Part shown: piece by piece, positions 44,170-56,000 of the stretch
Layout of the letters: every line of letters begins with the position of its first letter
Position numbering within the stretch: the stretch's first letter is position 1
DNA from: Amoebophrya sp. A120
Taxonomy: Eukaryota > Sar > Dinophyceae > Syndiniales > Amoebophryaceae
NCBI GenBank assembly: GCA_905178155.1
Contig: CAJINV010000016.1
Location: 1,109,199 to 1,173,198, forward strand
Direction of reading: 5' to 3'
DNA length: 64,000 nt
Translations under genes and position numbers: made by a program
The notes under the pieces: generated by a model
Databases searched by the model: none
Seen by the model: the letters and a program-made list of their open reading frames with translations, nothing else
Told to the model about the DNA's origin: nothing

Positions 44170-45838
44170 ATGTCCGACGTTGAGACTGAGCAGGAACATC
44201 ATGATCCTCACGTCGATCATGATGACGAACACGAAGAATTTCCCGGAGCCGCGCCTAAGGAGCCCTTGTTCTTCGGGGGCGACCACCGGTCCAGCAACCA
44301 CAGCCGGTCCAGCTCCCACGGCTCGCACCACAGTCATCACAGTCACCACAGCAGCCATCACAGCCACTCCTCGCACGGCTCGCATGGCTCGCATGGAGGC
44401 GGAGGCGGTTCGGGCAATCCGATCACGGACATGATCAACAATATGATCTGCTTGCTCTGCGTCCTCCCCTGCATCTGTCTGTTGATCATTATTGGGTCGA
44501 TCGTGTATTGCTGCAGGGCCTGTTACGGGTACGAAGACAAGCACACTTCGTATCAAGTGCAAAAATGTCTGGGTCTGGAAGAGTGTATTAAACTTGTCAT
44601 GCAGATTTTCCATGACCTTGACCCATGAGGTCTGGAATGCGGGACTTAGCATGACAGACTCTACTGCAGCGAGGTCTCCGCCATGCCTATCCCGCGTGAG
44701 AAGGAGCTCCCTTCCAACTCGGACGAAAGTGGGCAGCTTTTGGCACTCATGCATCAACACAGATTTTTTTCATCGCATGCTTCAGATTTACAAGGACCAT
44801 GACAAGTTACCACCTTCCAGACCCACTCATTTTTGCAATCCATACTTCGGAGTGTGTGACAACCGAGGTGAACGGGGTAAAGACGACAAAGTGCACCAAT
44901 TCCACCTCTGGCGCTCCCGACGACTCGGGTGGTTTCCTGTCTAGCTCTAGCCGCCGCCGCGACGCCATTTTTTCCGACAGCCGGCGCCGGCGCCGCCGCG
45001 AGGCCGATCATTTTCTTTCCGCCAGGGTGGAAGACAGCCGGCGGCGTGACAACTCGAGCCGCAGGCGGGACTCCAGCCGCAGGCGGGATTCCGGCCGGCG
45101 CCGGAGCTCCCATAGCTCGTCTTCGTTTCTGGAAAACCGAGATCAAGATTTGCAACTGCAAGACGCGGAAAGCGAAACCAGCTTTCTACAGAAGCTGTAC
45201 GGCCACTTGTTCAATAACAAAAATGGCCGCGAAGATCATGACAACACCGAACAAGCACAAGCTTCCGATCTCGGCCCTGCGAATTGGGACGACTACGCCG
45301 ACACAAGAACTGCGGAGCACCAGGGCGCCAGCACGACTGGCACGACAACTGCTGACCGGTTCCTCGAGAAATTGAAACGGAAAGCGGGCGAGCTTCGGGC
45401 GGACGAAGAAGACCACGAAGACGATGAGACGACCATGCAGTCCTCTGGTGAACAAAACTCCGATCATTTTTCCACGGCTGAGACGGAAGAAGCCGGCCCG
45501 TCTTCGTACCTGGAGAATTGGGAGGAGAAGGCCGACCCGTCTCGTCCCGGGAGGCAGGGTATACTTGTTTTCTCCGTGATGTTTCTTTCCGTTTCCACAA
45601 AAGTGCTGCATCCAAAGAAATTGAAATCCTGTATCAAATAAAATCCAGCGATCAAAAAACAAATTTTGTTCGGATATTCGATCCAAAAATGTTGATCTCA
45701 GGCACCGACCGACTGGGAGAGGACGGGGACGAGGAGGACGACGATCGTGCTTCGTCCGTCGAACCCGCGGAAGATGACGGCAGCTCGGCCGCCGGGGATG
45801 AAGGTGGGGAGAGCGATGGCGCTGCGCATTCAGATTGA
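44170..45838 (+). CDS. His/Ser-rich single-pass membrane protein with Arg-rich and acidic tail
   Basis: Exons 44170-44550, 44850-45558 and 45702-45838 give 1227 nt, 408 residues. An acidic start is followed by a Ser-His repeat region (about residues 45-78) and Gly-rich linker, then a strong membrane helix at about 93-115 with several Cys. The second exon begins with a short C-x17-C segment, then Arg-Arg-Arg-Asp/Ser repeats resembling RS-type phosphorylation sites, a Gly/Asp/Glu-rich middle, and a highly acidic end. No signal peptide precedes the helix, so it could be a signal-anchor protein. His-rich stretches often bind metals, but that is only a possibility. Family not recognised. One introner and one GT-AG intron. 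Confidence 0.75.
44551..44849 (-). mobile_element. Introner, family C, inverted
   Basis: Starts TATCAAGTGC, ends GCAATCCATA; interior is the reverse complement of the other family C copies. Direct repeat CTTCG at 44546-44550 and 44845-44849. Frame restored. Confidence 0.9.
45559..45701 (+). other. GT-AG intron in His/Ser-rich gene
   Basis: Donor GTATAC, acceptor TTGATCTCAG, 143 bp. Without removal the frame ends at 45641; with removal it runs into an acidic C-terminus ending at 45838. Confidence 0.8.
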
Positions 45839-47095
45839 GCTGCTCGGCCGTCGGGAGTTGTGGTGCTGCTGTGCAGATGCAGAAGGATAATTTGTTGTTG
45901 GTTAAGTATTACTTAAGACCGAACGGTAGCTTTCAAAAGACCTTTCCACCGAATGAATCAATGGAAACAGTCCACCAGAACAAGATCGACGTGCTCAACC
46001 AGCCACTTGCGCTGGCGATTCAGCAGCCCTCCTGACGCAGTTTATACACTCGTTATGCAAAAATTTACCTTTTTTTCATTCCATATCCATTCGTTAGCAT
46101 TACTCGTTTCGCACGTTTTTCGATTCTTTTTCTTGAACTCACAACCTGTAATATTTTGTACTCGTTCATCTCCTGATTTCTAGTTGTACCCTTAAACAAC
46201 CCACACCCACCTTAAACAACCCACACTCACGTGTTTCTTTGATTTTCTTTTTTGCTTTCCGTAACGCAACTTTTTCTCTTGAATACGCTAAGCGTAAGTC
46301 CATCTTCTCGACGCTTCCTCCCCCCTAACAAAGGCAGACCTTCCTGCCGTTCCTGATGCGAAGTGTTATTCCGACGAAAAGGGAGCAACCACGTTAAAGA
46401 ATGTAAGTGAGTTGTAAATCGTCCTTTTTTGCTGATGTTCTTGTCCCCCACCTCTATAAGTGCATAATTTGAAACGGAATACTTGCATTGTGATGTTGTC
46501 GCAGCAGGACTACTTCTAGCGGCGGAGCTACGAAGATGTAGATGTTGTTCGTGGTCGCTCTTTCACGGTGTCTCCGCTAATTTTTTCGTCGTCCAACTCC
46601 AGCATTAGTTGACTCGTTCCCCCTGCACAACGACTCGTGTGATCAGCGAAAATTTAATCGTTTCGCTGAATCAACATTCTACTCGCGGCTGAGGAAACAT
46701 AACCACGAGAGAGGGAATTTTAATTTTTCATGAGAGAGGGGCCAGTTAAGTTGAAGCTCGCTGAAGTTGCCTGAGATAATTGTCTTGTTTTCGTTGTTCT
46801 TGTTGTTTTTTCAGATGATTTTTTCGAAATCGAACTAAGACGACAAGACCACCGGCTTGTTTCGTTTGTTTCGAGATTGGTGTAGGAATACGAAGATTCG
46901 ATTGCATCCCTGATCGTGCTGGATAGGTGTAGCCGCCTCGTCAACAACATGAACCTGATTGATAAAGCTACAAAAAGATGAACAATGCCAAGTAGTCCTG
47001 AGAAGTTCGAGAAAGAAATGAAAATCTGGTAAGTACGTCGCATTTTCGGCTTTGTTGCCATTGAGAATTTCCGAGAAATTTGTTTTTGATTGAAA
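45839..47095. other. Non-coding stretch with a small tandem duplication
   Basis: No supported gene or introner. Contains the 20-bp tandem pair at 46191-46230. Confidence 0.5.
46191..46230. repeat. 20-bp tandem duplication
   Basis: Two adjacent copies of CTTAAACAACCCACACNCAC differing at one base (C in the first, T in the second). Confidence 0.85.
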
Positions 47096-50000
47096 ATGAT
47101 GAGCGACGACGTCGAGACCACAACGGCAGCCGACTCGAATTCTACACACAGCATGATGAACGAGCGCGAAGTTATTTTTACTAGCAACGCCAGTACTTCT
47201 TCTGCTGGCAAGAACGTGTCTTGCGCGACCACCGCACCTGCTGGACGAGTCCGCCCACCCACAGCACCACCTGGTGTGCCTGCGCCACAGCTTCGCCTGC
47301 CGACTGAGGCAAGAACAGCTGCTGCTCCATCTGTATATGTTGCAAATAACGTGGATCCAGATTGCTTATCCGCAGCTGGTGCTCGCGACGGAAGTACTAG
47401 TCCAGCTCGCGTCGAGGACGGCTCCATGCGACCTGATCACCAGCAGGAGCAGGAGGAGCATGACCTTGACCACGTAGAACAACACAGAAACCATGATGAA
47501 AAAAGCTCCTCGTCCTCCGCCTCCATAGATGAGCATCCAGATCCACCTGATCTTCAAAGCAGCAACAGCAACAATTCTCACGCGCACAACGTCAACATGT
47601 CCGTGCTTTCCTCCCACACAGAACAAGTACTAGACAACTCCACCCACCATTGCTCCAACAAACACAATCTCTCCGTTTTCTCGACCACGAGCACCAGCTC
47701 GGTTGGCGCGCATCGGTTGCGGAGCGCGTTGAGCAGGCTCCAGGAACAGGTCATGATGCTGGAGGCGGAGATCGGGGGTTCAGGTTCTACTGCAAAAGAC
47801 CCTTCTTTTGTGCCAATTCGCTCGGACGTCAAGCTGGAGAACAGCTCTTCTAGACTCCGATCGTCCACCATCGGTGGCTTTTTTCCAAGCCGACGGCAAA
47901 GGGAACAAGCCAAGGAGCAGCGACGCCGGCGGGACACTAATATCCTTCAGCGGGAGAGTAGTGGCAGTCCAGTGAACAGTGGCAATAAAGCTGGAACAAA
48001 TACAAATACGCGGTCGACGAGAAAACAAGGGGCAAACGTCGCTGCAAGTGCAAGTACCAACCAGCGTTGTAGAGGACTTTTGCATGCCAAGTCTTCTCCT
48101 GGGGAAAATAACCGCGCGGCTGGCGCAAGATTGTCGAAAAGTTGTGGCTCATCATCTTCATCGTCTTTCTCTAACGCCAAAGGAAGTAACAACAACAACG
48201 ATGGTAATAGGACCGAACAGCGAAAGGAACTGAACCTCGTGTACACCGGTTCGAAACTGTTTCAACAACAAAATTCCGAACATCACATCATCCAAACCGC
48301 CGTCGTGTATACAGATGCCACTGGGGCACAGTACGTGCCAGCGGATGTTGTGTGTGACGAAGGTGGGCGACTTCGACCAGTTGCTGGAGATGGTACTACA
48401 CACCCAATTGACATGGAAAATAACGACACTCCGATTTCCTCCATTGAAGGCCAGAGTTCCTCCGGCTGCAGTGACAGAACCGGCGGCAGCAGAAACAACG
48501 ATAGTAGTACGCCCGGAGGAGAAGTTTCGTCTGGTAGTGGTAGACGACCCGCCGGTGCTTTTCACCACCACCGCACAACCGACGAAGAAACGGATTCCAG
48601 ACGCAGCAGAAGCTCCACCGAACAGGAAGAGCAGCTGGTCTCCAGTGGGGGTCCCGCGATAGAAGACTCCGCAAGAAGCCGGTCGAGCACGATTGTCGGA
48701 GGACTTGGAACTTCGGGGCGGGGTCTTGGTGCAGTAGTCCCAGGTGCAGGTGGACCACCAGCGAATATTAGAGCCATTACCAGCACGAGTTCTGCCAGTA
48801 GCACTTCCAAAAGCTCCGCAGTAAGCAGCAACTCCTTGTGCTTTTTCAACAAGATTTCCACCTACGAATGCGATTCTCATCATTCCGGATCGGCGTCAAA
48901 GGCCACAACCGTTCCGTCGAGTGCGAATAACAGTGCGACGACCAGTCCCGTCGAATACGGAGTGGTGTATTCGGTTGACGGGAGCACATTGTTACCTGCC
49001 GGAACGACTGCGGTTTATCATGCAGGTACTTACTATAGCTATACCACTTTATCAATACACTAGATGTAGATTGATTTCCTCATGCACGGACGTCATGCAG
49101 AGCGCAAGGAGCGAAATCAATCATGTAAGTAAAATGCTAAGTGTTGCGGCTGGTGTTGTATCTTCGCCACCTTCTTTTTCAAACTTTTCTTTCAGGAGGT
49201 GACCAGCCATCTCTTTCCCTCGTCAGCGTTACCGATTCACAAGTGCAGGCTGTCAGTGCGTTGCATCCGCTAGTACAACCGCCGCAGGGCCCTCCACCAA
49301 CGGCGCCACAAGAAGGAAGATTACAAGCACAAGAAGCTGTAGTTGTAGTTGTTCCAGAGCCCGTGCCCGACTGTTTATTTCACAACGATGTTCCGAAGAA
49401 GGAGACGATTGCTCCGTGTCTCTCGCCGGAGAAGGAAGTGCCAAATGAGGGAGAGCAGTACAACGTCGAGGAGTTGCAATTGTGCGACCAGGAGAAGGAA
49501 CGGTCTCTGTTAGTGAAGGCCGAAGATGAACGACCCGCGCCAGGCCTAGGTCATTGGTCCTCTCCCGACGCGTACCAGCAGTTTGCGCAAAACGTCGAGA
49601 CCTGCTTGGTTGAACAGTGCGAGAACATCGGCACTGATACCAGCAAGAGGAGGCGGGAACGGAACGAAGAAAAGAAGAACAGCTCTATCCTGTATGTCGG
49701 CGATTGTGTCCACGTTTTATCTAACAATAATTCCTCAATCAGTTGTCTCCAGCCAAACATCCTGAACCACGACCAGAGCGGGACGAGCCTACTCATGGAA
49801 AAACACCTCTACGCAGCTGACGGCTGTACTCCTCCTATCAGCGACACCGAGCAGAAAAACAACAACTCGAGTTTGTTTGACCTATCCGCGGTGGAGAATG
49901 TCGGAATGAACGCGACGTCTCTGTCGTGCAACATCGAACTCGAGCCGGTTTTGGAATTCGAAAGTGAGGAAATTTTGCTGGAGCAGTGTCCAGAAAGCCC

Positions 50001-53000
50001 AGAACAGCTGGTGATGGGGTCAAAACAAGAAGACATCATCACACGGGACGACGAAGTTCTTGATCACCAGGTGCAGCTAGTTTCGCCGCATGTTGAGAAG
50101 CGAAACTCGTCGAAGACGAGCACGTCAGCTGCAATAGAAATCGTCGTTGACACGGAGTTGCAGGAAAATATCGTCTTCGAAAACGCACCAAAGGGTCAGG
50201 AGGCAGAGCAGGTACAACTAAAAACTTCTTTCAGCTTCCAGCCACCGTCGATGGTTTTGAACGCGTCAACTACTTCCGGCGCTGAGGTGCTGGCGACCTC
50301 CCCGGCGGACTTCGGTTCGACGACGACCGGCACTGGCGGCCGTGTAGATCATGAACAGGTTGGTGCAGTGGAGCTGCAACTTCAAGAGCAGGTCAACAAT
50401 CCTCGCGACTGTATCGAGAAAGCTAGAAGTTTATCGCCACAGCCAGAAGAAGAAAACAGCGTCCTGTGCGCCCAGCTCGACGAGATGGTAGCGACCCGCA
50501 GCAGCCCTTCGGCGAAGGTAGAAGAAGTTGTTGCGGATGGATTGTTGAACAAAAGCAATGGTGTCGGACTAGAAGAAGAACTTGAACAATTGCAGCCAGC
50601 GCCAACTTGTTTAGAAGACGTGCACTCGTTCTCGCCGAACTGCTGCTCCGAAGCGGATCATGAACACCCGGAGTACACGAGGAAGCCGCGTGAGGTTCTG
50701 CTGAAAACCAGGAAGCAAACGAAGGAGGTCTTGGTGAAAGAAGGAGCTCGTGTTCTTCCTGTGGATGATGTGGAAAAAGAACGAGTAGGCACTGCCGATG
50801 AAATGGTAATGAAGGAAGTGGAAGACAAAGAACTCCATCTGCAGGACATCCAGGTCTCGTCCAAGCAGACAACCTGTAGTGCGGTTTCGGACGACAAGAA
50901 AGGACACGACGAGGTGGACCACGATAGTTATCTTCTTCACGATGCCACAAAATCCTCGTCCTCTCTCATCACTCTTGTGGACGCGCCGGACCGCCTAAAG
51001 GAACCAGAACCGGAGGCGTGTGTCACGCCCGCAGCGGGGGCTTCCTCTTTTGCATTCCACGTGGACAGCAATCAGAAAGACAGGCGGAGCACCAGCTTGT
51101 GCGAAAACAACTACCTGGTGGACGCGGCTGCGTCGACAGCAGAAGTTGTTTCTCTTGCCACGACGCAGCCTGTAGTGTGTGATGCGAAAGAACAAGCCAG
51201 GACGTGGGACGGCGGAAAACAACCAGCACGACAACATGACAACTACATGCAAGATGAGCTGCAAGACCAGCAACTTCAGTCGGATTCCCTTCCCCATCCG
51301 CGATCCTCTATCCGCACGTTTTTGCAGACCAGTTTGCAGTCACACACGAACAACTCCGGCTTGTTGAACATCAAAGCTGCATCAAACCGCTGTACGTATG
51401 GCCCCGAGATGTTCCACATTGGCGACGACGTGTCCAGTGATGATGGTGATCAATTTCTGGAGCAAAAGAATAACGCTAACGCTCTCTACTTCCCGGGGGC
51501 TTCTAGCAAGAACAACCATGTATGAACTGCAAAAGTATCGCACTCGTATAAATGCATTACAAATTTCCTCAGCATGAGTTGGCGAGGTATTCACCGATGG
51601 GCTATTTGAGGTTTATTTCCGACAGACTGCAATTTTTTTTGGCGAAAAAAAAAAATCGCTGGGCTGAAGAGCCCTGATTGCCTTCGCGCTGGCAATCGGA
51701 GTTGTGGCGTTTAGGAGCCTGCGTCGCCTGAGCTTTTAGGCCATTAGCTGTTGACGGACATTGGCCCCCATCGCATTGCTTAATGTTTTTCCGGGTTGGC
51801 CTGTTGCGCTAGACCGGGTCGGGCGGGTCAGGACCTGCGTGGCTTGACGCGCAAGATCGCACGCAGCGCGCAGCGCTTCCAGGCGTCTTCGTGGCCCCCG
51901 TCCTGTGACAGTGGGGCCGCATTGAATTCGGCCTGGCGCACCAGCCACACCGGCGCCCGACAGTCCCGGCCAACAAGACGCCGCGGCGCGGTGAAGCGCT
52001 CTGCGAAAACTTTTTTGCTATGGGCCGGCGGCACAGCTGATGGGTTCGCCTGCTTGCGCGGCCTCCCCCCTGGCTTCGCGATGGCTTTGGTGGTTGGCCG
52101 GCATCGGGCCTCTCCCAAGCAAAGGCTGGGGTCTCGCATTGGCAGCGGTGCTTGAGGAGCAGCACACCACCCGGGGTCCTTAAAAGAAGAGCAGGCTTGG
52201 GCGGCCGGAAGTCTTTGCGGGTCACCGCCATGCCCCTGCGCCCGGGCCCGGCAGGGGCGTTCTTTTTCCGGGCCCCCCGCGCGGAAGGGGGGGTAAGCAG
52301 TTGCCTAAGAAAAATGCCCGGCCGGCCCCTGGATACAAGCGCGCCGGCCAAAGAAGGTGGCGAGCAGGGAAACGCAATGAAAACCGCCAAGCCCCAGCCT
52401 CCCGCGGCGGCTGCTTTTGCCCCCGTGAAAGCCCCCCGAAGCCTGCCCCCCCCTATTCTTAAAGCTTTGCCCGGCGCCTGCCGCGGCCCGGCCGCGCAAA
52501 ATGCTGGCGCGCCACAACCGCCCCGGCGCGCCTTCCTGCTCTCAGGAGGCGCCATCGGCTGCCGGGCAAAAAGAAAAGGCCGCCGGCGGGGGGGCCAGCA
52601 GGATGCGCGACTAGCTCGGCCCCGCCCGCGCAGGTGCTTAGGCTGGGGCTTGGGGCCCGGGAAAGGTGTCGCGCGGCAGCGGGGGCAGCTTTATGGGCAA
52701 AAAAAGACCGCCCCCGCGCCCCGCGAATGGGGCGCAGCCCCGGGGACAAGAAAGGAAGCGACGCAACCCTTTGCATTTTCCCCAGCTATCGCGGCTTGGC
52801 GCCGTTGTTGCCAAGCCGCCCGTGGGCTGAGGGCCAGCGGCCTGCGCCCAGGGGCGGTCCTCTTCGGGCAGGACTGCTCACGGGCGGCGACCGCTTGTTC
52901 GCATGCCCCCGGGCCTGCCGCGCCCCCCGGGCGACCCCGTCCGGGGGGGTAGTTGGAGGTAAATTTCTTACCGGGCGAAATTTGCGAAATATTTAGGTTC

Positions 53001-56000
53001 GTCTGCCCCTGATATTTACAAAATATTTAGCTCGAAACGCGACCACAGTGTTTTCCCATTGAAATCATTAAGGAGCCGAATCCGGCCGCGTTTCGAGCTA
53101 AATATTTTGTAAATATCAGAAGCGTTCCGAGCTAAATTTTCGCAGTGTTCCGGCAGCCGGGCCGCGGACCGGATTGGCGCTTCGCGAGGGCTTCCGGGGC
53201 CCCGGTGGTGCCTCTCCGACGCAGGCAGCAGGGCGACGGGCCCCAAGCCCCCGCCCGGGGAATGCAGGGCGGGCCCGGGGAAGAACTCGGGGGCAACGTG
53301 AAAAAGGCCGCAAAGGCTCCGCCGGCAAGGCCGGCGTCAGCGATGTCCGCTTGGGGGCTCTTCCGCTGCCCGGCCGGCCGCCCAGAGGATGTGGATGGGC
53401 GGCCCCTTGGCTTCGGGGAAGGCCCCTGCAGTGGGAGAGGGTTCGCGCAAGCTACCTGGCGCGCGCGTCCGCGGAACACCCGGGGCCCCCCGTCGCAGAC
53501 CTTAGCCCGCCGGATGGCGCCGCCGCCTTCCGAGCCACTATCGCGCCCTTGTGCCCGGGCCCGGCCACAGCGCCTTTTTGGGATTTGCCCTCTGCCCGGC
53601 GGCACGCGAGGAAACCACGCAAAAGGCCCAAACCCCCGGCAGGCCGCGGCCGGAAAAAAGACCGGGCCGCGGGGCGGGCTTACCTGGAGACGCGTTGGCA
53701 GCCGGCCGCGTTGTTTTTCTGCCGGGCGCGTGTGCATGTTTCTGAAGTTCCCCAGCACCGGCCTGGCTTTTTGCAAAAATCCCCCCGCTTGTATTGCGCA
53801 AATCGGCCGAACAAAGCCGGCGCGCAGCGGGTGGCCCGGCGCTTCCTTTACCATGCCGCGGCCCCGACGCTCCGTTGGGGCATCCTGGCAAGCAGCCTCG
53901 AAGGACACGGAGCAGGGGCACGCGCAGCCGGGCAGCGGCCACACGGGGGGGCCGCGGCGTAAAGGGAGGTGGCAGGGGCCAAGCGAAAACAGGCAGGGCG
54001 CGAAGGAGGGTGGGAGGCCATGCGGCAATTGCCTGCTAGTGTGGGGCCCGCAAAAACGCAGCGGGGCGAAACCACACCACGGGCCGCGACGCGGTCTCGC
54101 CGCTGATGGCCGTTCCCCAGTCTTGGGTCGCTTCGAAAAAGTAGGCGCGCCAGGAGGCGCCCCGGCCTTTCCTTGAGATAGGCCGCCTAGCGGTTTCGGC
54201 AATGGGCCTTGCGGCAGTGCACGAAGCCCGTGCTGCTGCGGTAAGTATGGTTTTGGGGGGTGCGGAGGAGTTCCGGGTGGTGTACCTTGCGGTGTGGCGT
54301 GTCGCTCGGGAAAATCATCCGTGCGATTAGCCCGCAGCGTCATCTCCTTGCCGCCCTCATGGGGGTGAGTGTGTGTCGTGCCCCGTGCCGTGCAGCTGAC
54401 AGCCATAAAGGAGAGGCCATGCTCAGGGGCCCCCATATCAACTCACGACTGGCCGCGGCTTGGCAAAAATGGATTTTGCATCCGAAAAATGTCGGAAATT
54501 TCGCCTGCAATACCCAAATCCGCACTACAAATTTTATTTCTCATGATGAGAAATAAAATTTGTAGTGCGGATTTGCCTCAAGAAAAAGATTTGTAATGCA
54601 AGACTTGCATTCGTACGAATGCGATACTTTTGCACAGGATACCACGACACCCCGGGCAAGATCGCACAGCAAAACATGGACAAGGCGTATCAAATGTAAA
54701 AATGTCTGGGTCTGGAAGAATGCAAGTTTGTCATGCTTGTCTGGCATGACTCCTAAAAAATCTGTCCTGCGCATTACCAAAGAGCCCCACTTTTCTGTCA
54801 TGCAGAAACGTAGTTTGTCATGCAGAATAGGCAACACCTAGAAGCTCAGAAACTTGTCATGCTGAGCCAGCAAGTGTGGCCTCCTCATGATACGCCACAC
54901 AGCATCACAAGTTTCCAGACCCAGACATTTTTACATTTGATAAGGCGTTTGAGCAGGCAACACTGCTCTCGCAGTCCTTCACGTCGCCGTCGGTGGTAGT
55001 GAACGGTCTGATGGATGAGGAACTTCTCGTCGGCGCACAGCAAGTAGACAGTAACCACGAGGACAGTGATGGCGCAGCTGCTCTCCAGAATATTAGCGTC
55101 ATCCGCGAGAAGCTGTTTGCTGATCTGAAATTTGGGTTTGGCGGGAAGGAAATCAAGAAGATGCGGGACGACGACGGGTACACGACCAAGAGCCGTGACT
55201 TTGCCATGCAGGAGAACAATTGCCGGGAAGACGACCGATATAAACATCCTTCGAACAATTACGCTGATGACCTCTCGGGGTTCATTGACGAGCAAGAGGA
55301 GATTGATTTTGAAGATGCAGGGCCGTACAACACCAGCGGCCACCGAGGAGGAATTGGTGCCCAGTTTGATCATGCGCAACATACTGATACTCGGGACCAC
55401 GACTGGCGCGTAGAGCAAGCTGATGGCGATGGGGATCATTGTTTCGCCGAGTCCTTTATCAAATGCAAAGATGTCTGGGTCTGGAAGGGTGTAACTTGTG
55501 ATGCACATTTCAGAACACAGAAAAATCTGTCATGCATAGCTAGCAAAAGCTGCCCAGTTTCTGTCACCAAACTGGGGGATTTGTCATGCGGATTTGGCAT
55601 TGCGGAAGCTTCTCGAAACCTGTGATGCTAGAGCTTCCATGCCCGACCTTCTCTGTCATGCAAAAATAGCATGACTCTTCCAGACACAGACATTTTTGCA
55701 TTTGATATCCTTCACCGCTGCGAAGAAGCGCAGGGTGGACGAAGAGGAGCACAATAAATTCGAAGACATCTACCTCTCACCGAATGAAGTTGTAAAGAAC
55801 TCCTGTCGTGCGCTATGAGTGTGCACAACTCCACCCCCTCCCCCTCATTTGTAATGCAAAATACCAAATCCACATCTTGCCTTGAGCCACTGCCTGCATG
55901 GCAAATTTATTTGGAAGCTCAAACAGTACGACAACCCGTGTTCAGGTTTGTCATGCGGAAGCGACATATCTGCCGTTGTTTGTGTTGCTGTTCATGCCAC

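Larger units (their letters stand above)
51521..54646 (+). mobile_element. Introner, family A, split by a GC-rich insertion
   Basis: The left part (51521 to about 51580) begins TATGAACTGCAAAAG and follows family A to CAGCATGAG. The right part (about 54540-54641) resumes family A and ends GCACAGGATA. Flanks CCATG (51516-51520) and CCACG (54642-54646) differ at one base. Removal of all 3126 bp joins Asn-Asn-His to Asp-Thr-Pro in frame. Confidence 0.82.

Noticed and set aside
53132-54436. 434-codon minus-strand and 343-codon plus-strand frames in GC island 3
   Set aside because: The island is an insertion inside an introner; the frames overlap antisense and show no domain.
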